Source of the DNA: an uncultured Lachnospiraceae bacterium
Lineage (GTDB): Bacteria > Bacillota > Clostridia > Lachnospirales > Lachnospiraceae
NCBI GenBank assembly: GCA_947575805.1
Contig: CANPOY010000021.1
Location: forward strand, 1 to 46,730
Direction of reading: 5' to 3'
Length of the DNA stretch: 46,730 nucleotides
Shown here in pieces: positions 7,155 to 15,568 of the stretch (positions are counted from its first letter, which is position 1; each line of letters starts with the position of its first letter). Both the position numbers and the translations under genes were made by a program. Under the pieces are notes generated by a model that made no database searches, was not told where the DNA came from, and was given only the letters and a program-made list of their open reading frames with translations.

Positions 7155-7856
7155 TTACACAAAGTGAAACAAATTCGGAATACCACCGCCAAATGTTCTG
7201 ACTGCCATTCGATACATTGCCTTTGCATGGATACGGTCATGCCAAATAAACCGCCGCAGTACTTTCCGCAACGACCATTCTTCGTCATAGCTGCCCAGAT
7301 AGACAGTATTCTTCAAAAAATCTGGCTGCTCTTCCAGTAATACAAACCCTCGTTGCCGGCATTCTACAATGGTTCCCTCGTGTTCAGTCTCAACACCAAT
7401 CTCCCCAAAATAATAATCATTGACATTTTTTGTATGCTCATACATTTCAAATGCCGTGCGGGGAACTTGTCCATAGAAAGTCTTCCGAATTGGCAGACAA
7501 CTTTTGTTCTTATCAGGAATTATCTCATACAAATCCAAAAAATTCTTTGCGGATTTCAGTGCAAGTGCTTTTAATTCTTCGTATTCCGATCTTGGCAGAG
7601 GCTTTTTTTCTTCTTCAAAGAGAACATCTGAATCTGCATCCGAAATCATAAGTACGGAAGCCTTCTCCTGTACGATTATCGGCTCCAAAGAATCGGTGAC
7701 TACCTCACCTTTCCATCTCAGATAAGACATCACCTCTCTTTTCATCTTTTGAAGAGCAATATCTTTTGATTCGCCACGCGTATATGCTCCAACAAAGTTG
7801 TCAGCATACAAAATACTGTCATCGCCATTGTGCTCCCATACACACCGTATTTTCAT
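7155..7856 (-). CDS. Uncharacterised protein with HicB-like N-terminus and DinB-like C-terminus
   Basis: From the start at 7856 (MKIRCVW, preceded by GGGGGATAGTT) the protein has 233 residues. Residues about 15-45 (FVGAYTRGESKDIALQKM) resemble a HicB-type antitoxin or small alpha/beta fold. The C-terminal part is helical, with EMYEHTKNVNDYYFGEIGV and IWHDRIHAKAMYRMA, where spaced histidines recall DinB-like metal-binding bundles. These assignments are by pattern only. The same frame stays open upstream to 7964 and encodes VAGQKPENPYVEKPEDLRAY, which looks like the end of another, lost protein, so the gene may sit at a deletion joint. It lies inside the rlmH-repeat island. Confidence 0.5.
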   Translation of the reverse strand: MKIRCVWEHNGDDSILYADNFVGAYTRGESKDIALQKMKREVMSYLRWKGEVVTDSLEPIIVQEKASVLMISDADSDVLFEEEKKPLPRSEYEELKALALKSAKNFLDLYEIIPDKNKSCLPIRKTFYGQVPRTAFEMYEHTKNVNDYYFGEIGVETEHEGTIVECRQRGFVLLEEQPDFLKNTVYLGSYDEEWSLRKVLRRFIWHDRIHAKAMYRMAVRTFGGGIPNLFHFV

Positions 7857-8102
7857 AACTATCCCCCATAAATGCTGATTGATATACGCACGCAAGTCTT
7901 CCGGTTTTTCGACATAGGGATTCTCCGGTTTCTGCCCTGCCACATAGTCCAGAAATACATGTTCTCAACGTCTGTTATCTATTACTATGATACACAGCCT
8001 TCCCGCATATAAAATAAGCGAGGAAGCCGCTCTCGTCAAAATACCCTGATCTTCTTTCAAATCCTGTAATTCTCTTTTGGCTGTTTCTCTTGGTAGCTCT
8101 GC

Positions 8103-8804
8103 TCACTTCTCCGCGTCAAATAACGAAAGCAGCTCTGTTAAAGCATGTATCGTCCAAGCCTGTCCAAAATTTTTCAATGCTTCATCCCTATTGATAAGAA
8201 CCCCGTACGCACCGGCATTCTTTGCACAGACCATATCTTTTTCTTCATCACCTACAAACACAATATCCGATATATTTATCTGCATTTTTTCAGACAATAT
8301 TTCCAAACTTTTAGTGCATGATTTCCTATATCCGGTGTCGTTTGACGTAAAGGGGTAATCTATGTACCTGATCACAGACGCTATATCAGCCAAAGCGTAA
8401 GCATTATCCATACCGTATGCCACATCGGATAAGGTCGCCAGCTTTATTCCTTTCCCAGAAAGTCCTATTAAGGTCGATTCGACATCGGGGAACAAGGAGC
8501 AATCCTGCCTGAAATACGTATAAAAGCTTTCCTTCACCTGCTCCATATCTTCTAGGTTTATATCCATTCCCCGCAATATTTCAGTAAAAATCTGCGCAGA
8601 GGACACTTCACGATCCCTCGGGTTGATTCGCGTGTTATATTTTGTAAGCACTTCTCCGGCTTTTTGATAATGAACTTCCGAAAAATGGTAATGAAATTTT
8701 TCCGCCATTTGTTCAAATGCCGGTCTGTAAAGCTTCGACCAGTTCATCGGTTTTTTGTAATCAACCATTGTTTGTCCGATATCAAACACAACTGCTTGAA
8801 ACAT
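8103..8804 (-). CDS. HAD-superfamily hydrolase
   Basis: The 233-residue protein has HAD motif I as FDIGQTMVDY (nucleophile Asp8; the usual second Asp of DxD is Gly, a variant seen in many HAD phosphatases), motif II around LATLSDV, a lysine in GYRKS, and motif IV VGDEEKDMVCAKNAGAYGV. A helical cap lies between residues about 15 and 90. It should be a Mg-dependent phosphatase acting on a small phosphorylated metabolite; the substrate is unknown. The start at 8804 has a weak RBS (AGGACAAAGCT). It appears intact although the neighbouring island DNA is decayed. Confidence 0.85.
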   Translation of the reverse strand: MFQAVVFDIGQTMVDYKKPMNWSKLYRPAFEQMAEKFHYHFSEVHYQKAGEVLTKYNTRINPRDREVSSAQIFTEILRGMDINLEDMEQVKESFYTYFRQDCSLFPDVESTLIGLSGKGIKLATLSDVAYGMDNAYALADIASVIRYIDYPFTSNDTGYRKSCTKSLEILSEKMQINISDIVFVGDEEKDMVCAKNAGAYGVLINRDEALKNFGQAWTIHALTELLSLFDAEK

Positions 8805-8856
8805 AGCTTTGTCCTATACCCTTTCCATTCCGATATTCTCTTAACCTATCCCCACA

Positions 8857-9168
8857 TTATTTTTCTTCAATTGCAATGTTGTCTGAATATGTCCCCAATA
8901 ACGCTGTATACTCCTTCTCCGAAAATGTTTTTGTCCGCTAAAACATTCCATGCCTAATATCTATAAAACCATATTTTTCTGCAATTTGAGCTCTCTGGAT
9001 GGCTTGTTCCTCACTATATTCCGTTTCAGCTTTTATATCTTTGCCATAGTAGGAATCATAATACCTGGAATATAGCTTATCAATTTCCGATCAAAGGATC
9101 GGATTGTCCTTATCCCGATATGGATGATTGGCAAATCTTGCAAAAGCCCCACCAGGTTTCAACATAGC
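8857..9168 (-). pseudogene. Class I SAM-dependent methyltransferase, C-terminal remnant with in-frame stops
   Basis: Read on the minus strand, the frame runs from LKPGGAFARFANHPYRDKDN through IDKLYSRYYDSYYGKDI, then AQIAEKYGFIDIRHGMF, and on to TFSEKEYTALLGTYSD. This is the C-terminal half of a small-molecule methyltransferase. It is interrupted by two in-frame stops: a TGA near 9088 and a TAG at 8938-8940. The N-terminal SAM-binding half is missing; upstream the sequence switches directly into an Rpn-nuclease fragment in the same frame. It is clearly decayed. Confidence 0.7.
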
Positions 9169-9350
9169 GTAATAACAGGTAATGCTGTTTTCACGGTTCT
9201 TTGGCGGATTCATACAAATCCATATGCTGTATACCTTTTTGATATTCTCATAGTGGGAATTTGCAAACGCTGTTTCATAATGGCCGGAAATCATCCGGCT
9301 GCAGTAATAGATTCCCCTCTTTAATCAGCGGATAATCCGGATAAAAGTCA
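9169..9350 (-). pseudogene. Rpn-family (PD-(D/E)XK) recombination-promoting nuclease fragment
   Basis: The segment YYCSRMISGHYETAFANSHY followed by ENIKKVYSIWICMNPPKNRE matches the central part of Rpn/transposase-like PD-(D/E)XK proteins common in Lachnospiraceae. A preceding piece (YPDYPLIK, near 9325-9345) is in another frame, which shows a frameshift. The protein is cut at about 9168, where the methyltransferase remnant begins. Both ends and the active-site region are missing, so it is not functional. Confidence 0.55.
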
Positions 9351-9370
9351 TTTTGGGATTGCACCGGTTT

Positions 9371-9760
9371 TTATTCGTATATCTCTGACAAAAAAATTTC
9401 TGCCATTCCCATTAGTCCATATCGGGATGCCAATTCTTTTACACCTAACTTTATCTCATCTCGGCAAAAACCATGTTTCTGTAAAAATTCATCATCTTTG
9501 TCATTGAGATAAGAATAAAACAGCAGTGCCACCTTCAAATTTGCCATATTGTTATCAGATGTAATATCATATATCTGATTTTCTGCTTCGTTTATGTTCC
9601 CATTATCAACCATATCCAATAATTTTTCTAACGTGTCTTGGCTTTCTTTGTCCTCCAGTAAATCTTCAATAGGATTGTCGGTATCAATATTAAAAAGCAA
9701 CTTCAATATCGCTCGTATCATTTCTTTTATTAGCCTTATTATATAGTCCTGTTCAAACAC
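9371..9760 (-). CDS. DUF6483 family protein
   Basis: This 129-residue, all-helical protein (FEQDYIIRLIKEMIRAILKL at the start, GLMGMAEIFLSEIYE at the end) matches the DUF6483 pattern, a small family of unknown function in Firmicutes. The start is a GTG at 9760, preceded by AAGGAG about 9 bases upstream; no ATG fits. No membrane segment or catalytic motif is visible. It looks complete. It is followed by the Rpn fragment and preceded by a truncated metallophosphoesterase. Confidence 0.7.
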   Translation of the reverse strand: MFEQDYIIRLIKEMIRAILKLLFNIDTDNPIEDLLEDKESQDTLEKLLDMVDNGNINEAENQIYDITSDNNMANLKVALLFYSYLNDKDDEFLQKHGFCRDEIKLGVKELASRYGLMGMAEIFLSEIYE

Positions 9761-9787
9761 ATAAATGCTCCTTTCTGTATATAAATT

Positions 9788-9982
9788 CTATAATGCAGAA
9801 AGTTGAAGCTTTCTAATAATTGGCCTATTATCACTGATTGGATAGCATAAATCTCCAAGAGAAATTACAAAATCCAGCGATAAGTCATTAATTCTGTCTA
9901 TTAAACTGTCAAGGCGTTCCTCTGCGTCAAACACATGATCATAATGCAAATCCGTAAATACCAAAAAACGAATGATTGACAT
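9788..9982 (-). pseudogene. Metallophosphoesterase, N-terminal fragment
   Basis: The 64-codon frame begins IIRFLVFTDLHYDH (the DxH metal-binding motif of calcineurin-like phosphoesterases) and includes FVISLGDLCYP (the GD motif). It then stops after KLQLSAL. Family members need a further GNH(D/E) motif and two distal histidines and are roughly 200-300 residues, so this is a truncated, inactive copy. A good RBS (GGAAGGAAAG) precedes the start, so the fragment may still be translated. Confidence 0.65.
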
Positions 9983-10123
9983 TTGTCTTTCCTTCCTGCC
10001 CTATCCATAACGTTAAGCTTTTTTAAATAGCATTTTCTATGCTTTTCACCTTATTAAGCAAATGTGTCATTTTGTATAGAAACAGCAAATGATTATTCCT
10101 GTTCTGTTTCCTGACAATCCCTT

Positions 10124-10155
10124 GCCTTTCGCCCTTACTTATGATATGGTTCTCC
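10124..10155. repeat. Right direct repeat at the 3' end of rlmH (candidate att site)
   Basis: This 32-base segment is the intact gene's copy of the repeat also found at 6892-6923 (one mismatch). It spans the last codons of rlmH, the TAA stop and 11 downstream bases. The 3' end of rlmH (orfX) is the well-known insertion site of SCCmec in staphylococci, and the codons encoding the terminal Tyr-His-Lys (TATCATAAG) are the same here. No recombinase gene remains between the two copies. Confidence 0.75.
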
Positions 10156-10614
10156 GTGAATAATCCGGAAAGCCCGATATATTTGTTCCATCAGGATCAC
10201 CCGCATCAGTTGGTGAGGAAAAGTCATGTCAGAAAAACTTAAAGAAAAGTCAGCACGGCGGCTCACGGACTCATGTAGTCCAAGTGAGCCGCCAATCACA
10301 AACATGATATGACTGGTTCCACTGACTGTCAGTTTTTCCATCCAACGGGCAAGCTCTTCCGAAGAAAGCCTCTTTCCGCCGATTTCCAGTGTACAAATAT
10401 AGGCATCCTCATGAAGCTTTTCCAGAATCCTGCGTCCTTCCTTTTCCAGAATCTGTTCTTTCATCTGAAGGCTTGCACCATCCGGCGTTTTTTCATCCGG
10501 TACCTCAACGATTTCCGGCTTACAATACCGCGAAAGCCGTTTCGCATATTCCGCAACGGCTTCCCGGTAAAAGCTTTCTTTAATTTTCCCCACACAGACT
10601 ATTGAAATCTTCAT
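10135..10614 (-). CDS. rlmH: 23S rRNA (pseudouridine1915-N3)-methyltransferase
   Basis: At 159 residues it has the standard RlmH length. It starts MKISIVCVGKIKESFY, has the SPOUT-class SAM-binding knot segment MFVIGGSLGLHE (about 103-114), and ends in the conserved LMEQIYRAFRIIHGEPYHK. The enzyme methylates pseudouridine 1915 in helix 69 of 23S rRNA on the assembled ribosome, acting as a homodimer. The start codon overlaps the stop of the upstream zinc-ribbon gene (ATGA), so the two are translationally coupled. Its 3' end lies in an att-like repeat, and the C-terminal residues remain consensus despite the presumed insertion. Confidence 0.96.
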   Translation of the reverse strand: MKISIVCVGKIKESFYREAVAEYAKRLSRYCKPEIVEVPDEKTPDGASLQMKEQILEKEGRRILEKLHEDAYICTLEIGGKRLSSEELARWMEKLTVSGTSHIMFVIGGSLGLHESVSRRADFSLSFSDMTFPHQLMRVILMEQIYRAFRIIHGEPYHK

Positions 10615-11333
10615 TCAGCCCTCTTTCCGAAGATCTCATCATAAATATAATCATCAATAAACTGATCCAGAAAACCCTGATTAAGATTCACAAATTGATG
10701 ATTCAGTTTCTCCTTAATGCAAAAAGATCTCCTGAAATACGCAACCTCATCGGACACTCCCTCTCCGCAAATCTCTGCGTCAATGTCTGCCGCGTTTAAA
10801 TTGTCCCTGCACCAGTCCAGAAGTGTTTGTCTGAGAGAGTTTTCCGACTCCGCTTTCTTTTCAAAAAATCTGGCATTTTTCATGGATACAATGCCCGCTA
10901 CCAAAAACAGGATAAAGATTGCTCCCATAACACCGTAAAACAGATAGGGGTTGCCGAGCTGAAAAGGCAGGATTCCGGCCACGCCCAGAATAACCGCAAT
11001 CAGCCCCACTGCCCCAAGCCCCAGCAGCACCCAGGCAGACGAACGGTTGTCACTGGCTTTCTCAGAGCTGTCCTGGTAAAGCCCGCTTATTCGCTCCCGG
11101 CGAACGCCTTCCCCGATTGTAGGCACATCCTCTCCTTGGGCCTCTCCCTGATCCGCCTGCCCCATGTCACCCCGGAACTCTTCATCAAGGGAATCCCCCA
11201 TTCTTAAATCCAAAAGCTCTTCTGAATCTTCTGCCGCTTCCTCTGCCAGTTTTTCTACCAGCTCGCTGCCACAATCTGCACAGACGCTGAACCCTTCCCT
11301 GTACTCTGTCTTGCATTTAGGACACCATGGCAT
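10611..11333 (-). CDS. Zinc-ribbon membrane protein of unknown function
   Basis: The 240-residue protein begins MPWCPKCKTEYREGFSVCADCG, a four-cysteine zinc ribbon (CxxC...CxxC). An acidic, low-complexity stretch of about 60 residues follows, then two hydrophobic segments (about 98-118 and 125-150), and a C-terminal cytosolic domain of about 90 residues with two cysteines (DWCRDNLNAADIDAEICGEG). The fold recalls other clostridial zinc-ribbon plus two-TM proteins without known function. An RBS (AGAAGG) precedes the ATG. It overlaps rlmH by 4 bases (ATGA), a linkage that suggests co-regulation but not necessarily shared function. Confidence 0.8.
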   Translation of the reverse strand: MPWCPKCKTEYREGFSVCADCGSELVEKLAEEAAEDSEELLDLRMGDSLDEEFRGDMGQADQGEAQGEDVPTIGEGVRRERISGLYQDSSEKASDNRSSAWVLLGLGAVGLIAVILGVAGILPFQLGNPYLFYGVMGAIFILFLVAGIVSMKNARFFEKKAESENSLRQTLLDWCRDNLNAADIDAEICGEGVSDEVAYFRRSFCIKEKLNHQFVNLNQGFLDQFIDDYIYDEIFGKRAE

Positions 11334-11388
11334 AGTTTTTACCTTCTTTCCCCGTTTTTCATTTGTGGAGGTCCAGAAAATATATGAA

Positions 11389-11433
11389 TCACTTGTTTCT
11401 CCGATATTCGTCTATCCCTTTCGCTGCCGCTTT
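11389..11433 (-). repeat. Partial duplication of the gltA/nfnB 3' end
   Basis: On the minus strand these 45 bases read KAAAKGIDEYRRNK plus a TGA stop. The true end of the upstream gene (11441-11485) reads KAAAKGIDEYLRNK plus TAG. Identity is 36 of 45 bases by hand count, at an offset of 52 bases. The extra copy has no start and no body. It looks like the remnant of a second, diverged copy of the same gene lost by recombination, or the scar of an insertion. Confidence 0.7.
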
Positions 11434-11440
11434 GTGCAGT

Positions 11441-12826
11441 CTACTTATTCCTCAGGTATTCGTCTATTCCCTTCGCTGCCGCCTTACCTGCACCCATAGC
11501 CAGAATAACCGTAGCCGCTCCTGTGACCGCGTCACCGCCGGCATATACGCCTTCCTTGCTGGTCTGTCCGTTTTCTTCCTCCGCAACAATACACTTCCAC
11601 TTGTTGGTCTCAAGTCCCTCGGTCGTCGAAGAAATCAAGGGATTGGGTGATGTGCCCAGCGACATAATAACCGTATCCAGCTCCATGGTAAACTCGGAAC
11701 CCGGCACCTCAACAGGTCGGCGGCGGCCCGACGCATCCGGTTCTCCCAGCTCCATCCTGATACATTTCATGCCGGTGACCCAGCCCTTCTCATCCGCCAG
11801 AATCTCCGTGGGATTTGTCAGCAGATCGAAAATTATGCCCTCTTCCTTTGCATGATGCACCTCTTCCACTCTGGCAGGAAGCTCCTCCTCGCTTCGGCGG
11901 TATACGATATGCACCTCCGCCCCAAGACGGAGAGCTGTCCTTGCCGCATCCATGGCTACATTTCCGCCGCCTACCACAGCCACCTTTTTGCTCTCCATGA
12001 TCGGTGTATTTGAATTCTGATCAAAGGCCTTCATCAGGTTGCTTCTGGTCAGGTACTCGTTGGCAGAGAACACACCGTTTGCATTTTCACCGGGAATTCC
12101 CATGAATTTGGGCAGACCGGCGCCGGAACCGATAAACACGGCGTCAAAGCCTTCCTCTCCGATCAGCTCGTCAATGGTAACGGATTTCCCCACCACCACA
12201 TTGGTCTCAATCTTCACGCCCAGAGCCTTCACATTTTCGATTTCCTTCGCCACTACATCCTGCTTGGGCAGACGGAATTCCGGAATCCCGTATACCAGCA
12301 CGCCTCCTGGCTCATGCAGGGCCTCAAATATAGTCACCTCATACCCCATTTTTGCCAGATCGCCCGCACAGGTTAAACCGGCAGGGCCGGAACCGATCAC
12401 CGCAACGCTTTTGCCGTTCTTCTCCTTTGCTCCTTCCGGCTTGATCCCGTTTTCTCTGGCCCAGTCCGCCACAAAGCGCTCCAGCTTTCCGATGGAGATA
12501 GGATCTCCCTTGATGCCGCGGATACATTTTCCCTCACACTGGCTCTCCTGGGGGCAAACACGGCCACAGACCGCCGGCAGCGCACTGGAACGGCTGATGA
12601 TCTGATACGCCTCCTCCACATTGCCTTCCTTCACCTGTTCGATAAAGGCAGGAATATCGATAGCCACAGGGCATCCTTTGATACACTGGGCATTTTTACA
12701 GTTGATACACCGTGCAGCCTCGTTCATTGCCTCTTCTTTATTATAGCCTAAACACACCTCTTCAAAATTAGCAGCGCGTTCCCTGGCATCCTGCTCTCTC
12801 ACAGGGATTCTGGTCAATACGTCCAT
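11441..12826 (-). CDS. gltA: NfnB/GltA-like NAD(P)H oxidoreductase subunit (annotated as NADPH-dependent glutamate synthase)
   Basis: At 461 residues this is the flavoprotein that resembles the glutamate synthase small subunit. Residues about 36-55 (CINCKNAQCIKGCP) and 90-108 (CGRVCPQESQCEGKC) ligate two [4Fe-4S] clusters. The FAD site is VIGSGPAGLTCAGDLAKMG at about 142-160, and the NADPH site VAVVGGGNVAMDAARTAL is at about 285-302. The partner immediately upstream is the FAD/[2Fe-2S] subunit, so together they match NfnAB (ferredoxin-dependent transhydrogenase, electron bifurcating) or SudAB. There is no glutaminase or synthase domain, so it is unlikely to make glutamate. An RBS (GGAGGGAG) precedes the ATG. 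Sequence alone cannot separate NfnB from SudB. Confidence 0.9.
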   Translation of the reverse strand: MDVLTRIPVREQDARERAANFEEVCLGYNKEEAMNEAARCINCKNAQCIKGCPVAIDIPAFIEQVKEGNVEEAYQIISRSSALPAVCGRVCPQESQCEGKCIRGIKGDPISIGKLERFVADWARENGIKPEGAKEKNGKSVAVIGSGPAGLTCAGDLAKMGYEVTIFEALHEPGGVLVYGIPEFRLPKQDVVAKEIENVKALGVKIETNVVVGKSVTIDELIGEEGFDAVFIGSGAGLPKFMGIPGENANGVFSANEYLTRSNLMKAFDQNSNTPIMESKKVAVVGGGNVAMDAARTALRLGAEVHIVYRRSEEELPARVEEVHHAKEEGIIFDLLTNPTEILADEKGWVTGMKCIRMELGEPDASGRRRPVEVPGSEFTMELDTVIMSLGTSPNPLISSTTEGLETNKWKCIVAEEENGQTSKEGVYAGGDAVTGAATVILAMGAGKAAAKGIDEYLRNK

Positions 12827-12881
12827 CTGTTTTCTCCCTCCATACTTCTATTGGTTTCCGGAATCTTCCTTCCGTTCTCTC

Positions 12882-13757
12882 TTAACAGTTCCCGCAGCCG
12901 CCGTGGTGGGTATCGCCCTCTTCCAGCTTCAGCATGGCTCTGCCCTCCGCCGTTTTGTACATCTGCTGACGTCTCATGGCCTCGTCAAAATTCACCGCAT
13001 GGCCGTCGAACTCAGGGCCGTCCACACAGGCAAATTTCACTTTGCCGTCCACTGTCACACGGCAGGCTCCGCACATACCCGTTCCGTCCACCATAATGGG
13101 ATTTAAGCTGACCACGGTGGGAAGGTTCAGTTCCTTTGTGAGCAGGCAGACAAACTTCATCATAATCATGGGACCGATAGCGATACACACATCATACTGC
13201 TTTCCTTCCCCCACCAGATCCTTGATGGTCTGGGTCACCATACCGCACCTGCCGTAGGAACCGTCATCCGTTGTCACATAGAGGTTTCCGGCCACCGCTT
13301 CCATCTCTTTTTCCAGAATCAGCAGATCCTTCGTCTTACTGCCCACAATCACATCTGCCGCCACACCGTTTTCATGAAGCCATTTTACCTGGGGATATAC
13401 CGGCGCCGCTCCAACGCCTCCGGCCACAAATAAAATTCTCTTCTTTTTCAATTCTTCAGGCGACTCATTTACCAGCTCGGAGGCACAGCCCAGGGGCCCG
13501 ACAAAATCATGAAAGTCATCTCCCTCCTGCAGGTCGGCCATCGTCTTCGTAGCCGCTCCAACGCACTGAAACACAATGGTAACCGTTCCCTTTTCCCTGT
13601 CATAATCACAAATCGTCAGAGGAATACGCTCCCCCTCTTCGTCCGTCCTTACAATCACAAACTGCCCCGGCTGGCAGGCCTTTGCCACTCTTTTGGCCTC
13701 CACCTCCATCAGATAAATGTTTGTGGTCAGCTCTTCTCTCTTTACAATCTTATACAT
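12882..13757 (-). CDS. NfnA-like FAD/[2Fe-2S] subunit (sulfide/dihydroorotate dehydrogenase-like)
   Basis: This 291-residue protein has an N-terminal FAD-binding barrel (QPGQFVIVRTDEEGERIPLT at about 32-51), an NAD-binding half with FVAGGVGAAPVYPQ, and the [2Fe-2S] cysteines in DGTGMCGACRVTVDGKVKFAC (about 220-240). It ends in HHGGCGNC, a terminal cysteine pair. It is related to the PyrK electron-transfer subunit of dihydroorotate dehydrogenase, but pyrD is absent and the gltA-like subunit follows after 55 bases. That pairing fits NfnA: NADH oxidation by FAD coupled to the NfnB bifurcating flavin, balancing NADH, NADPH and ferredoxin. AGGTGGAG precedes the ATG. Confidence 0.9.
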   Translation of the reverse strand: MYKIVKREELTTNIYLMEVEAKRVAKACQPGQFVIVRTDEEGERIPLTICDYDREKGTVTIVFQCVGAATKTMADLQEGDDFHDFVGPLGCASELVNESPEELKKKRILFVAGGVGAAPVYPQVKWLHENGVAADVIVGSKTKDLLILEKEMEAVAGNLYVTTDDGSYGRCGMVTQTIKDLVGEGKQYDVCIAIGPMIMMKFVCLLTKELNLPTVVSLNPIMVDGTGMCGACRVTVDGKVKFACVDGPEFDGHAVNFDEAMRRQQMYKTAEGRAMLKLEEGDTHHGGCGNC

Positions 13758-13834
13758 ACTCCACCTCTTTTAATAATGTTTCAACCCGATCAACCCAGGC
13801 TGCCGCCCCCCGAATCATGAACGATAATACCGCT

Positions 13835-15505
13835 TTAAAACAGTCCCGTAATGACCCCGTTTTCCGTTACGTCTATCCTGTACGCTGCCGGCTGCTTTGA
13901 CAGCGCCGGCATGGTCACCACATCTCCCGTCAGTGCCACCACAAATCCCGCACCTGCCGCCACATACACCTCCCTCACCGAAAGTTCGAAGCCCTCCGGC
14001 CTGCCCAGACGCTTGGGGTCATCGGAGAGAGAATACTGGTTCTTTGCCATACACACAGGTAAATTTCCGAATCCCATTTCCGTGATTTTTTGCAGCTCCC
14101 TCCTGGCCCCCGGGGAGAAGCTGACGCTGCCTGCACCATAAATCTCAGTAGCTACCCGGCATATCTTATCTTCCAGGGCAAGCTCATTCTCATAAAGCAC
14201 ATGGAAATCGCTTTTCTTCGTCTCCAGCGTCTGCAGCACCTTTTCCGCCAGAGCAATTCCGCCCTCTCCGCCCTTTTCCCAAACCTGTGACAGTGCAAAT
14301 TCACAGCCTCTTGCCTCACAGAAATTCCTGACATACTCGGTTTCCGCAGGCGTATCCGTCACAAAGGAATTCAGAGTTACCACCACCGGTATCCCGTATT
14401 TCTGCAGATTTTCAATATGCTTTTCCAGATTCACGATTCCTTTTTCCAACGTTTGCAGGTTCTCTGTACTTAAATCGTCTTTTGCTGCGCCGCCGTTATA
14501 TTTCAGTGCTCTGACCGTCGCCACCAGCACCGCCGCATCCGGCTTGAAATCCGCAATCCGGCACTTTATGTCAAAAAACTTTTCTGCCCCCAGATCGGCG
14601 CCAAAACCTGCTTCCGTGATACAATAATCCGCCATTTTCATTGCAGCCCTGGTGGCTCTGACGGAATTGCAGCCATGCGCAATATTGGCAAAGGGGCCTC
14701 CGTGCACCAGAGCCGGGGTTCCCTCCAGGGTCTGGATCAAATTAGGCTTCATGGCATCCTTAAGCAGCGCGGCCATGGCGCCGACTGCCTTCAATTCTCC
14801 GGCCGTAACAGGCTTTCCCTCCATATTGTACGCCACGATAATCCTTGCAAGCCTTTCCTTTAAATCTTTCATATCCTCAGCAAGACAAAGAATTGCCATG
14901 ATTTCGCTGGCTACGGTAATGACAAAATGATCCTCTCTCACCACACCGTCCGTCTTTTTCCCTAATCCCACGACAATATTGCGCAGCACTCTGTCGTTCA
15001 TATCCATGCAGCGCTTCCACACAATCTGACGGGTATCTATCTGCAGCTCGTTGCCCTGCTGTATATGATTATCCAGCAATGCCGCCAGCAGATTGTTGGC
15101 TGAGGTAATCGCATGAAAATCCCCCGTAAAATGCAGATTCAGATCCTCCATAGGCACCACCTGGGCATACCCGCCTCCCGCGGCGCCTCCCTTAATGCCG
15201 AAGCAAGGCCCCAGAGAAGGCTCACGAAGAGCAATCACAGCCTTTTTTCCCAGCTTCCCGAAAGCCTGCCCCAGGCCTACGCTGGTAGTGGTCTTTCCCT
15301 CCCCTGCGGGAGTGGGATTGATAGCCGTCACCAAAACCAGCTTTCCGTAAGGCCTGTCCTGAATGCTGTCCAGATATTCTTCCGTAAGCTTGGCCTTATA
15401 CTTTCCGTAAAACTCCAGATCCGACTGCCTGATTTCCAGTGCTGCCGCCACCTTCTCAATGGGCTCCATGACGGCTTCCTGTGCTATTTCAATATCTGTC
15501 TTCAT
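13835..15505 (-). CDS. fhs: Formate-tetrahydrofolate ligase
   Basis: The 556-residue protein has the standard length of the family. The ATP-binding loop [16 protein letters not shown] is at about residues 65-80, followed by the conserved [21 protein letters not shown] and [18 protein letters not shown]. It converts formate, ATP and tetrahydrofolate to 10-formyl-THF in the cytoplasm, feeding purine synthesis and, in acetogens, the methyl branch of the Wood-Ljungdahl pathway. The start at 15505 (MKTDIEI) has GAGAGGGAAC directly before it and gives the typical length; the frame to 15517 adds four residues. The NfnAB-like genes lie downstream on the same strand (gap 77), a plausible redox/one-carbon pairing. 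Confidence 0.97.
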   Translation of the reverse strand: MKTDIEIAQEAVMEPIEKVAAALEIRQSDLEFYGKYKAKLTEEYLDSIQDRPYGKLVLVTAINPTPAGEGKTTTSVGLGQAFGKLGKKAVIALREPSLGPCFGIKGGAAGGGYAQVVPMEDLNLHFTGDFHAITSANNLLAALLDNHIQQGNELQIDTRQIVWKRCMDMNDRVLRNIVVGLGKKTDGVVREDHFVITVASEIMAILCLAEDMKDLKERLARIIVAYNMEGKPVTAGELKAVGAMAALLKDAMKPNLIQTLEGTPALVHGGPFANIAHGCNSVRATRAAMKMADYCITEAGFGADLGAEKFFDIKCRIADFKPDAAVLVATVRALKYNGGAAKDDLSTENLQTLEKGIVNLEKHIENLQKYGIPVVVTLNSFVTDTPAETEYVRNFCEARGCEFALSQVWEKGGEGGIALAEKVLQTLETKKSDFHVLYENELALEDKICRVATEIYGAGSVSFSPGARRELQKITEMGFGNLPVCMAKNQYSLSDDPKRLGRPEGFELSVREVYVAAGAGFVVALTGDVVTMPALSKQPAAYRIDVTENGVITGLF

Positions 15506-15568
15506 GTTCCCTCTCATTCCGCCGCGTATGCGACATTGTTTCTGTCAGGCTGCTTCATCTCATAACAC

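Noticed and set aside
6845..7201. 118-codon plus-strand frame
   Set aside because: Crosses the att-like repeat and an AT-rich non-coding stretch; composition is not protein-like.
12039..12605. 188-codon plus-strand frame within gltA
   Set aside because: Antisense shadow of a well-conserved gene; no RBS and no recognisable protein.
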